Of a stretch of DNA of 64,000 nt, positions 34,816 through 42,271 are shown one piece after another. Source of the stretch: Acidobacterium capsulatum ATCC 51196 (GTDB lineage Bacteria; Acidobacteriota; Terriglobia; Terriglobales; Acidobacteriaceae); assembly GCF_000022565.1 (NCBI RefSeq), contig NC_012483.1, positions 1,550,001 through 1,614,000 of the forward strand. The letters run 5' to 3'. The notes beneath the pieces were generated by a model. The model was not told the DNA's origin, did no database searches, and worked only from the letters and a program-made list of their open reading frames with translations. The stretch's first letter is position 1. Each line of letters begins with the position of its first letter. A program made the position numbers and the translations under genes.

Positions 34816-35487
34816 ATGAGAGAACCCTCAGGTCACAAGCCGCGCCGCACCCTTGTGGAATATCTCTCCACGGGCGCGCTCCTGCTTGCCCTGAGCGTTC
34901 CCGCGCTGGCTCAGCATCATGGCCAGGCCGGCCACTTCGGCGGTGCGCATCCCGGTTTTCACCACGGCATGCAGCAGCCCGGCGGCGTCGGGCAGCAGCC
35001 CGGGCGATTCGGTCCGCGCCGTGGGCAGGAGCATCTGCCCGAGTGGTTCCAGCAGCACCAGCACATGAGCCTCTCACAGCAGGAGCAGGCGCTGCGCCGC
35101 GAGCCCGGCTTCAACCGGCTCAATCCCGCGCAGCAGCAGCGCATCATGCACCGTCTGCGCAAGCTGGATAGCATCCCGCCCGCGCAGCGCCAGCGCATCC
35201 TCGCCCGCAATGAGGCCTTCGAACGGCTCTCGCCTGAGCGCAGGCAAGAGGTCCGCGCCGCGGCCCAGGCCTTCAGCCAGATGCCGCCTCCCCAGCGTCA
35301 GCAGTTGCGCCGCGCCTTCCGCGTGCTGCGCACCTTGCCGCCCGGCCAGCGTGAGGAGATTCTCAACTCCGCCCGCTTCAGCGCCACTTACTCGCCGCGC
35401 GAGCGCAACATTCTCGGCAACCTGCTCTCCATTGAGCCTTACCAGCCGCCGCAGCCGGGCGCACCGCAGCCGCGCCAGCCCTGGTAG
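34816..35487 (+). CDS. Exported DUF3106 protein, possible periplasmic sensor
   Basis: A 223-residue exported protein. After the signal peptide (LSTGALLLALSVPALAQH) comes a histidine/glycine-rich stretch, then helical DUF3106 repeats: FNRLNPAQQQRIMHRLRKL, IPPAQRQRILARNEAFERL, SPERRQEVRAAAQAFSQM and LPPGQREEILNSARF. Similar charged helical repeats occur in periplasmic sensor partners such as CpxP/ZraP-type proteins. It is third in the sigma/anti-sigma operon. A role in envelope-stress sensing is inferred from context. It ends 26 bases before the convergent proline dehydrogenase gene. Confidence 0.8.
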   Translation: MREPSGHKPRRTLVEYLSTGALLLALSVPALAQHHGQAGHFGGAHPGFHHGMQQPGGVGQQPGRFGPRRGQEHLPEWFQQHQHMSLSQQEQALRREPGFNRLNPAQQQRIMHRLRKLDSIPPAQRQRILARNEAFERLSPERRQEVRAAAQAFSQMPPPQRQQLRRAFRVLRTLPPGQREEILNSARFSATYSPRERNILGNLLSIEPYQPPQPGAPQPRQPW

Positions 35488-35513
35488 GCCAGCGCCGCGG
35501 CACTGAAACCCGC

Positions 35514-36440
35514 TTATTTCCTGAAGAAATTCCGCGCCAGAAACAGCACATTCGCCGGCCGCTCGGCCAGCCGCCGCATGAAGTAGGGGTACCACTCCGT
35601 ACCAAACGGCACATAGACGCGCATGCCGTAGCCCTCGCGCACCAGAGCCGTCTGCAGATCGCGCCGAATCCCATAGAGCATCTGAAACTCAAAGCTCCTC
35701 GGGTCCAGCCCCTGCTCGGCCACAAACTGCTTGGTGGCGGCAATCATCGCCTCGTCATGCGTGGCGATGCCATGAAAGATGCCGCTGGTCAGCAGCATCT
35801 TCATCAGCTTCACGTAGTTCTGATCGACGTCGCTCTTTTCAGGAAACGCAATCGACGCCGGCTCCTTGTACGCGCCCTTGCACAGGCGAATGCGAATGCC
35901 ATCCTGCGTCAGTTGCGCAATGTCCTGCGCGCTGCGAAACAGATAAGCCTGAATCACGATGCCCACATGCCCGGCATGGCCCGGCCGCGCGTGCAGCTCG
36001 CGCACCATGTCGATCGTCGTCTGGGTGAACTCCGACCCTTCCATGTCGATGCGCACAAACGTGCCCGCCTGCGCCGCATGCTGCACCAGTTCGGCCGCAA
36101 TCTCATGCGCCAGCGACGGGTCTAGCTCGAGGCCCATCTGCGAGAGCTTCACGCTCACGTTCGCATTCAGTTTGCGTTCCTGGATGGCGTCAATCAGCCG
36201 GTGATAAATATCCGCCGAGCGCCGCGCCTCATCGGCCCGCGTCACGCTTTCGCCCAGACTGTCGAGCGTCACCGCGATGCCCTGCCGGTTCAGCTCTTCG
36301 GCGGCGCGCAGCACCTCTTCTATCTGCATGCCCGCCACAAAGCGGGACGACATGCGGCGGCCAAGGCTCGAACGTTCAGAGAACGACCGCAGCGCGGCGT
36401 TCCGGGAAAGGGCAATGAAGGCGGATCTCAGGATAGGCAT
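35514..36440 (-). CDS. Proline dehydrogenase (stand-alone PRODH)
   Basis: The 308-residue FAD enzyme has the TIM-barrel of PutA-type proline dehydrogenases. Landmarks are GIAVTLDSLGESV, NANVSVKLSQMGLELDPSLA, FVRIDMEGSEFTQTT, GIVIQAYLFRSAQDI, IRLCKGAYKEPASIAFPEKSD and the flavin/substrate motif YVPFGTEWYPYFMRRLAERP. It oxidises proline to pyrroline-5-carboxylate and feeds electrons to quinone. No P5C dehydrogenase is next to it, so the second step is encoded elsewhere. It is a single-gene unit, convergent with the DUF3106 gene and followed upstream by a repeat-rich spacer. Confidence 0.92.
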   Translation of the reverse strand: MPILRSAFIALSRNAALRSFSERSSLGRRMSSRFVAGMQIEEVLRAAEELNRQGIAVTLDSLGESVTRADEARRSADIYHRLIDAIQERKLNANVSVKLSQMGLELDPSLAHEIAAELVQHAAQAGTFVRIDMEGSEFTQTTIDMVRELHARPGHAGHVGIVIQAYLFRSAQDIAQLTQDGIRIRLCKGAYKEPASIAFPEKSDVDQNYVKLMKMLLTSGIFHGIATHDEAMIAATKQFVAEQGLDPRSFEFQMLYGIRRDLQTALVREGYGMRVYVPFGTEWYPYFMRRLAERPANVLFLARNFFRK

Positions 36441-37160
36441 CGATTCGGTCGTTCAGGCGAACTTTTCATTGTTGCATGAAACCTGCTCCAACAGCACCAC
36501 CACCTATCTCCCCGGGGTCCCCATGCAAGCCCGCAGTTGGCTTGAGCTGGCTTTTAGCTTTAGACAAATGGCGGGTGCCCCATGCAAGCCTGATGTTGGC
36601 CTGAGTGGGTAGTTCCACTTGATCTGACGAAGTGAACCGGGTGCCCCACATCTCAAAGAGATGTGGGTGAAAAGCCCAATCAATCAAAGCCTCTTATATC
36701 AGGGCACGGCTACAAAAAGAGGGACTTCAGCCCCTGCGAGAAAACCTCTGAGCAAACGACGCGTCATTCTGAGCGTAGCGAAGAATCCCGGCGCTCCTTC
36801 GTGCGCCAACGCCGCCCGAAGTTTCTCCCACCAACCCCAAACCCTTGTTTTCCCGACCGGACGAAGTAAGCAGAGGGGCCCGCATCCCCATCCCGAACTC
36901 CGCCCACTTCTGATGCGCCCGGGTGCCCCGGGTCCGTCCATTCGGACCCGGGAGCGAACCCCTTGCCGTAGCGATTGTCTTTCCCGCAACACCCCTGCCA
37001 CCCACGGACTCTGTATCAGGGCATGGCTTCAGCCATGCCGCAATCCGCCCAAAAAAGAAGGGGCTTTAGCTCCTGAGGCGACACCCACCCTCCCTTTGAA
37101 AGCTGCGTCATCCTGAGGCCCCAGCACCTCGCCCTACCCATCCCCAAAGTAATCCCCACT
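36441..37160. repeat. Repeat-rich intergenic spacer (GGGTGCCCC and TCATTCTGAGCG families)
   Basis: No gene is supported here. The spacer is a mosaic of short dispersed repeats. GGGTGCCCC or a close variant occurs near 36515, 36571, 36639 and 36921, the last followed by a perfect hairpin CCGGGTCCG...CGGACCCGG. A pair of related 40-base units starts CCATGCAAGCC (about 36521 and 36578). The phrase GCGTCATTCTGAGCG, with AGCGAAGAATCCCGG, is at about 36763-36790. TATCAGGGCA(C/T)GGCT units with AAAAAGA...GGGCTTTAGC(T/C)CCTG occur at about 36697 and 37014. Members of the same families recur at 46980-47060 and 59190-59560. Confidence 0.75.
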
Positions 37161-37250
37161 CCTGCCGGTAATTTCCCCTCTGTCCGCTATCATGGAAATA
37201 GAAGCTCAGAAAGAGACCGCCAGACTGGTCTGTTTCTGAGCTTTTTCCTT
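37161..37250 (+). ncRNA. Conserved leader plus terminator hairpin; candidate small RNA
   Basis: A 40-base block (CCTGCCGG ... GCTATCATGGAAATAG, 37161-37201) includes the -10-like TATCAT. It is followed at once by AAGCTCAGAAA/TTTCTGAGCTT (37202-37212 with 37233-37243), inner pairing AGACC/GGTCT and a run TTTTTCCTTTT. This looks like a tiny promoter-terminator unit. The same 40-base block recurs at 61168-61207 ahead of another strong hairpin, which argues that it is a mobile or functional module. Transcription is not shown; it may simply terminate upstream transcripts. Confidence 0.4.
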
Positions 37251-37453
37251 TTCCAGCAGGTTTGCGAGGGGTTAATTCACGTTGATTCTAAAGGACTTGC
37301 CAGCCTAATGTCTCGCAAGTCCATTCATATCAATGGCTTGCAAGACGTTAATGAGAGATTTTTTTCGCCTTCCAGGTAACGTTACCCGCACTCTTCCCAT
37401 CCCTGCGACGACCGGGTGCCCCACGTCCGTGTTCCCGAACGTGGGAACCTCCT
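37251..37453. repeat. Spacer with a further GGGTGCCCC hairpin unit
   Basis: GGGTGCCCC near 37409 is followed by the hairpin CACGTCCGTG/CGAACGTGGG, just downstream of the GGDEF gene end. Nothing else is recognised. Confidence 0.6.
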
Positions 37454-38587
37454 CTAAGCCGTATGCTTCCCCGCCGAAGGACTATCCTTCTCAGGATCAA
37501 ACCGCAGCACCCGGTTCCGTCCGCTGTTCTTCGCCCGGTACAGGGCGGCATCGGCATGGGCGACCAGCTCGCACTCCGTTTTTCCGCTGCCTGAGCCGGA
37601 ATCCACCCCGATGCTCACCGTCAGCGGATGCCCGCGCCAGCTCAAGTTCGCAATGTTCAGCCGCAGTTGCTCGGCAAAGGCTACCGCCGGCTCTGCCTCG
37701 GTGCCCGGCAACACCACCACGAACTCCTCGCCGCCATACCGCGCCACCATATCCGTCGAGCGCGTCATGAACTGCAGCGTCTGCGCCACCAGCCGCAGCA
37801 CGTCGTCTCCCGCTTCATGGCCCAGCGTGTCGTTCACCCGCTTGAAGTGGTCCACATCCACCATCAGCAGTGACAAGGGTGACTTCGTGCGGGCCGACAT
37901 CTTCCATGCCTGCTGCAATCCCTCATCAAACGCCCGGCGATTCTTCACACCGGTGAGCGCGTCGGTCGTTACCATCTCCTGCAGGCACGCATTGGCTTCC
38001 TTCAGCCGCGTCTGGCTCTCGCGCAGCCGCTGCTCGGTCTTTGCCTGTTTGGCGCGCGCCTCGCGCAGTTCCAGCAGTTGCCGCCGCATCTGAAACTGTG
38101 CCGCCACCTGCCGCGCCAGCACTCTTAGAGCCACCTGCTTCTCTTCGGTCAGTTCGCGCGGCTTCTTGTCGAGCACACACATTGTCCCTACGTGAAAGCC
38201 CTCCGGGCTCACAATCGGCATACCGGCGTAAAAACGGATATTCGGGTCATCGAGCACCAGGGGGCTGCCGGAGAAGCGCGCGTCCTTGGTCGCATCCGGC
38301 ACCACGAACAACTCATTCTGCGCAATCGCATGCGCACAGAACGACACCGACCGCGGCGTTTCCTGCGCGGTGATTCCAATGCGCGACTTGAACCACTGCC
38401 GGTCCTCATCCACCAGAGTGATGGTCGCCATCGGCGCATCGCACACATACGCAGCAAGCCGTGTCAGGTCGTCATAGGCCGCCTCGGAAGGCGTGTCAAG
38501 AATATACAGGTTCTGAAGCGACTTCAGCCGCTCCGCTTCATTGCGGGGAATCGGTGCTGGCATAATGTGCAGGTCCGGTGAGCCCAT
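37454..38587 (-). CDS. GAF-GGDEF diguanylate cyclase
   Basis: About 377 residues. A GAF domain (about 20-165; DDLTRLAAYVCDAPMATITL, WFKSRIGI, RSVSFCAHAIAQ, FYAGMPIVSPEGFHVGTMCVLD) is joined by a coiled coil to a GGDEF domain with TDALTGVKNRRAFDEGL, LMVDVDHFKRVNDTLGHEAGDDVL and the active-site YGGEEF. It would make cyclic-di-GMP from GTP under control of a small ligand or redox state sensed by the GAF part. There is no EAL domain. No strong ribosome-binding site separates the two candidate starts, MGSPDL (used) and MPAPIP eight residues later. Confidence 0.9.
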   Translation of the reverse strand: MGSPDLHIMPAPIPRNEAERLKSLQNLYILDTPSEAAYDDLTRLAAYVCDAPMATITLVDEDRQWFKSRIGITAQETPRSVSFCAHAIAQNELFVVPDATKDARFSGSPLVLDDPNIRFYAGMPIVSPEGFHVGTMCVLDKKPRELTEEKQVALRVLARQVAAQFQMRRQLLELREARAKQAKTEQRLRESQTRLKEANACLQEMVTTDALTGVKNRRAFDEGLQQAWKMSARTKSPLSLLMVDVDHFKRVNDTLGHEAGDDVLRLVAQTLQFMTRSTDMVARYGGEEFVVVLPGTEAEPAVAFAEQLRLNIANLSWRGHPLTVSIGVDSGSGSGKTECELVAHADAALYRAKNSGRNRVLRFDPEKDSPSAGKHTA

Positions 38588-38739
38588 GGGAGAAATTTGT
38601 AATTCACACAGCGACAATCGGTCATTCAGTGTCCGCCCCGCCCGCACCTCCGCAGGCACGCCCGGGACACACCTGTGTCCAATACGTTTATCAGGTTGTA
38701 CGCAGTTTGACCGGTCTTTGGATGCCTGCCTGCCCGATT

Positions 38740-39705
38740 TTATTCCGGAAACAGCAGCGACACGCGCTCCCGCGCCATGCCGATCTCCGCATACTGCGCG
38801 CCCAGCACCTCGCCATCGGCCTCCACCAGCAGCCGCGAGCGCCCATCGCCCCCGGCCAGCGGACGGCAAACCATCCGCGTCACATCCTCATAGTAAGGGC
38901 GAATCTTTATCGGGTCGCCCGGCCCCTCCATCGGCACCTTGTTCGACAGCGCCTTCAAAACGCTCGTGAAAAATCCGCCCCGTCCCGTGCGTGGAATCCA
39001 CGCCAGCCGCAGGTGCGGCGCAAACCAGTCCCCGCCCGGCTGCCATAGGTTCAGGTGCGGCAGTTGCACCGCGATGGCCTCTGAGACCGCATAGCGCCGC
39101 GTCTCTCCGCTCACCCGCGTAAACTCCAGGTCAAACTCCTCGATCGGGTCCCGCAGCAGAATCCGCGCTCCGCCCGCAAAATACGCAGAACGTCCGCCAA
39201 TCCGCTTGCCCTGCCCCGTCTGCGAAAGATTCATCAGCGCCGCATGCAGGCCCATGCCGGCCGCGATCAGAAAGTACCAGCTCCGGGGCCGTTTGTGGCC
39301 TACCGGATGCACCGTCAGCCGCCCCAGCGTCACCTCGCGCGGCTTCGCCCTCAGCAGCATGCCAGCCGCCCGCTCCGGATCGCGCGGCAAGCCCAGGTTC
39401 TGCGCAATCACATTCCCCGTGCCCATCGGAATCACGCCCAGCGACACGCCCTTGCCCGCAATCCCCTGCAACACCTGAAAAATTGTGCCGTCCCCGCCGC
39501 ACACCACGAACCGGTCATAACCGGCAGCTACCGCCTCCGCCGCCTGCGACCCGGCAGAGAAGGCCGACAGCGTCGGAGCCACCGCCACTTCCTGCCCCTG
39601 GGCCGCGAATCCCTCACGCAGCCTCGTCTCCAGCCGCCGCAACAGCGCCTGGCGCCTCGAGCTGGCGACCAGCATGGGATTGTAAAAAACAAAGGTCCGA
39701 GACAT
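38740..39705 (-). CDS. Diacylglycerol/lipid kinase family protein
   Basis: The 321-residue protein has the DAGK catalytic domain: N-terminal FVFYNPMLVASSRR, nucleotide-binding RFVVCGGDGTIFQVLQGIAG, and LGVIPMGTGNVIAQNLGLP, then the C-terminal sandwich seen in YegS/DgkB proteins (VSEAIAVQLPHLN, RSRLLVEADGEVLGAQ). It phosphorylates a lipid such as diacylglycerol or sphingosine-like molecules at the inner membrane. The start MSRTFVF follows GGTGACAG. It is a single gene on the minus strand upstream of the GGDEF gene (about 150 bases); no operon is evident. Confidence 0.9.
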   Translation of the reverse strand: MSRTFVFYNPMLVASSRRQALLRRLETRLREGFAAQGQEVAVAPTLSAFSAGSQAAEAVAAGYDRFVVCGGDGTIFQVLQGIAGKGVSLGVIPMGTGNVIAQNLGLPRDPERAAGMLLRAKPREVTLGRLTVHPVGHKRPRSWYFLIAAGMGLHAALMNLSQTGQGKRIGGRSAYFAGGARILLRDPIEEFDLEFTRVSGETRRYAVSEAIAVQLPHLNLWQPGGDWFAPHLRLAWIPRTGRGGFFTSVLKALSNKVPMEGPGDPIKIRPYYEDVTRMVCRPLAGGDGRSRLLVEADGEVLGAQYAEIGMARERVSLLFPE

Positions 39706-39799
39706 ATAACTGTCACCATACCGGCTACGTATCAAGATTATGAAAATCACAACGCCCGGGAACCGCATGCGTCAACCGCCCGGGCATCGAAAACACAAA

Positions 39800-39829
39800 G
39801 CGCGGAAGGCCCACGCAGGCCCTCCGCGC
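39800..39829. terminator. Strong hairpin between nitroreductase and lipid kinase genes
   Basis: GCGCGGA at 39800-39806 pairs with TCCGCGC at 39823-39829, and GGCC (39808-39811) with GGCC (39818-39821). It lies 37 bases beyond the nitroreductase stop, so it probably ends that transcript. No clear T run is present. Confidence 0.5.
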
Positions 39830-39866
39830 CCCGATCTTCGCCCGGCTTCCGGCCGGGCCGCCGTGC

Positions 39867-40481
39867 TTACAGAGCCGCTGGCTTCTCCCAGGCAGAGAAG
39901 ACAATCTCCTCCACCGGCTTGCGGCCGCGCGGGCTTTCCTCCTGCTTCCGCATGCCCTCCGGCAGCATTGCCGGGTCGCCCAGATAACCCACCGCCGTCA
40001 CCGCGCCGATCTCAAAGTTCTCCGGAATGCCGAACGCCGCCCGCGCCTTCTCATGGTCAAAGCCCGCCATCGAGTGCGCATGCAGCCCCAGGTGCGTCGC
40101 CTCGAGCATCAGCAGCGCCGTCGCCGCGCCCGTATCGTAAAGCCCGTACTGGTTCGGCGCGTTGTTATGGCTGAACTGCTTGCGAGCCGCGCTCAAAATC
40201 AGCACGGGTGCATGCCCGGCCCACTGCTGGTTAAACTCCACCAGAGCGTCGTAGATCTTCTGGTACGTCTCATCGCCCTTCACGCCCACCAGAAAGCGCC
40301 ACGGCTGCTCGTTGTAAGACGAGGCCGACCACCGCGCCGCCTCAAACAGCTTGCGCAGGTCTTCCTTGCTCACCGGCTTCGCGGCAAACGCGCGCGGACT
40401 CCACCGCTGCAGAAACAGCTCATGAACCCCATCCACCGCCGGGGCGTGCTTGTGCTTGTCATCCCATGCCTTCAATTCCAC
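39867..40481 (-). CDS. Nitroreductase-family flavoprotein
   Basis: A 204-residue FMN protein with the nitroreductase fold: FLQRWSPRAFAAKPVSKEDL with the phosphate-binding arginine pattern, ARWSASSYNEQPWRFLVG, GLYDTGAATALLMLEATHLGL and a glycine-rich AVTAVGYLGDP. It reduces nitro or quinone compounds with NAD(P)H as a homodimer. The start codon is GTG (GTGGAATTGAAG) with GGAG eight bases ahead. No partner gene suggests a specific substrate; a general detoxifying role is likely. Confidence 0.88.
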   Translation of the reverse strand: MELKAWDDKHKHAPAVDGVHELFLQRWSPRAFAAKPVSKEDLRKLFEAARWSASSYNEQPWRFLVGVKGDETYQKIYDALVEFNQQWAGHAPVLILSAARKQFSHNNAPNQYGLYDTGAATALLMLEATHLGLHAHSMAGFDHEKARAAFGIPENFEIGAVTAVGYLGDPAMLPEGMRKQEESPRGRKPVEEIVFSAWEKPAAL

Positions 40482-40685
40482 TGAATATCTCCTCTAACAG
40501 GCTCAAATCAAACAACAAACCTACATCCACTTATCTGGATTCACCCACCCATCCCAGGATGCGAATCTCCGCCCTGATTCTACCGGCAGGGGCCACCCGC
40601 CCCGCGCCACCCGATTCCAGCTCCTGGCGGGGAACCCAATGACTCATGCGCACGTAGATGCATAGGTAGAAGGAGCCGTCTTCCC

Positions 40686-40877
40686 ATGGTCAAATTTCTG
40701 CTCTGGTGTCTGCTGTTCGTCCTTTGCTGGCCGCTGGCTCTTCTGGCGCTGGTGCTCTACCCGCTCGTGTGGCTTTTCCTGCTGCCCTTCCGCATCGTCG
40801 GCATCGCCGTCGGCGGAGCGCTCGAACTGGTCGCCGCCATCATTTTTCTCCCCGCCCGGCTCCTGCGCGCGCTATAA
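40686..40877 (+). CDS. Small hydrophobic membrane protein (63 residues)
   Basis: A short open frame with two to three membrane segments: FLLWCLLFVLCWPLALLALVLY, VWLFLLPFRIVGIAVGGAL and LVAAIIFLPARLL, ending in ALRAL-like basic residues. It contains few polar residues, so it is a membrane peptide. It lies just upstream of the RND operon promoter, same strand, and could be translated separately. I do not recognise a named family, and no function is known. Confidence 0.65.
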   Translation: MVKFLLWCLLFVLCWPLALLALVLYPLVWLFLLPFRIVGIAVGGALELVAAIIFLPARLLRAL

Positions 40878-40956
40878 ACTTATTCCGCAAACGGAAAAGC
40901 CGTTCCCGGTTGTCTGGCCGCCCTAAATATTTAGCATCTTTCCGGCGTCCCAGATC

Positions 40957-40974
40957 ATACATACACGTATGTAT
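40957..40974. promoter_or_regulatory. TetR-type operator candidate ahead of the RND operon
   Basis: ATACATAC and GTATGTAT form a perfect 8-base inverted repeat around a two-base centre, just before TATAAAAG-like sequence and 76 bases ahead of the adaptor start. This layout is typical of AcrR/TtgR-class repressor sites. No tetR gene is in the window. Confidence 0.6.
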
Positions 40975-41049
40975 AAAAGTTGAGCCCACGTGTCCGGCTC
41001 GCTTCACTTCAACAATTTCATTAACTGCAAGCAGGAAGCCTTCATCGTG

Positions 41050-42267
41050 ATGACCGAACGCAACCGCCGATCCATGTCCCGAATCTCCTCTGCCCTGCTC
41101 ACGCCCATCGTGGGCGCCGCCCTGCTGCCGCTCCTCGTGGCCGGATGCTCCGGCAAAAAGCAGGCCGCGGCCAATCCGCATGCCATGGGCCCCTTCCCGG
41201 TCACCGTCATGGCCGTGCAGCAGAAAAATGTTCCCATTTACGGCGACTGGATCGGCAATCTTGCCGGCTACGTCACCGCCAACATCCAGCCGCAGGTCTC
41301 CGGCTATCTGATCCGGCAGGACTACAAGGAAGGCTCGCCCGTTCACAAGGGGCAGGTGCTCTTCCAGATCGATCCGCGTCCCTTCCAGGCCACGCTTGAT
41401 CAGGCCAAGGGACAGTTGGCGCAGGTGCAGGCACAGCTCCAGTTGGCCAACATCAATGTGAACCGCGACAGTCCGCTGGCCAAAGCACATGCCATCGCCC
41501 AGAGCACGCTCGACAATGACCTGCAGCAGCAGGCCGCCGAAAAGGCCGCTCTTGAGAGCGCCAAAGCCAGCGTCGAGACCGCGCAGATCAACCTCGGCTT
41601 CACCAAGGTGCGCTCCCTGATCGACGGCATCGCCGGTCTGGCCGCTACACAGGTAGGCGCTCTCGTCAGCCCCACCACCACGCTCACCACTGTCTCGCAG
41701 GTCAACCCCATCAAGGTGTACTTCTCCATCAGCGAGCAGGAATACCTCGCCCTCTCCACCAGTGTTCGCGCCATGGGCAAGGCTGATCTGCTCGACAGCG
41801 GCAATGCCGTGCCGCTGCAGCTCACGCTCGCCAATGGCCAGGTCTATCCCCACGAGGGACGCATCATCTTTGTCGATCGCGCCGTCAATCCACAGACCGG
41901 CACCATCCTCATCGCCGGCTCCTTTGCCAATCCGCGCGGACTGCTCCGCCCCGGCCAGTTCGGCCACATCAAGGCCGAGACCCATATTGCCGAAAACGCG
42001 CTGCTCATTCCCCAGCAGGCGCTCAATCAGCTCCAGGGCAACTATGTGGTCGCCGTCGTCGGTTCCGATCACAAGATCCACATGACCCCGGTCCAGCTCG
42101 GTCCTGAAGTCGGTAACATGCAGGTCATCAACAAGGGCCTTCAGCCGGGCGACCTGGTCGTCATTCAGGGAATCGAGAAGCTCCGTGACGGCATGCCGGT
42201 CGTTCCGCATCAGGTCTCCGCCCCGGCACCGGACACCGACGGGGCGCAGAGCACGGAAGGAAACTAA
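41050..42267 (+). CDS. RND efflux periplasmic adaptor (AcrA/MexE-like lipoprotein)
   Basis: About 405 residues with a lipoprotein signal (LLPLLVAGC, lipobox cysteine). The first lipoyl half is YVTANIQPQVSGYLIRQDYKEGSPVHKGQVLFQIDP, then comes a helical hairpin (about 110-180), the second half LGFTKVRSLIDGIAGLAATQVGALV and a barrel/MP domain. It links the RND pump to the OprM-like channel. The start is taken at MTERNRR; AGGAAG lies a little far upstream. It is the first gene of a three-gene operon: four bases to the pump, which overlaps the channel gene. A TetR-like palindrome sits in front. Confidence 0.9.
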   Translation: MTERNRRSMSRISSALLTPIVGAALLPLLVAGCSGKKQAAANPHAMGPFPVTVMAVQQKNVPIYGDWIGNLAGYVTANIQPQVSGYLIRQDYKEGSPVHKGQVLFQIDPRPFQATLDQAKGQLAQVQAQLQLANINVNRDSPLAKAHAIAQSTLDNDLQQQAAEKAALESAKASVETAQINLGFTKVRSLIDGIAGLAATQVGALVSPTTTLTTVSQVNPIKVYFSISEQEYLALSTSVRAMGKADLLDSGNAVPLQLTLANGQVYPHEGRIIFVDRAVNPQTGTILIAGSFANPRGLLRPGQFGHIKAETHIAENALLIPQQALNQLQGNYVVAVVGSDHKIHMTPVQLGPEVGNMQVINKGLQPGDLVVIQGIEKLRDGMPVVPHQVSAPAPDTDGAQSTEGN

Positions 42268-42271
42268 CTCA

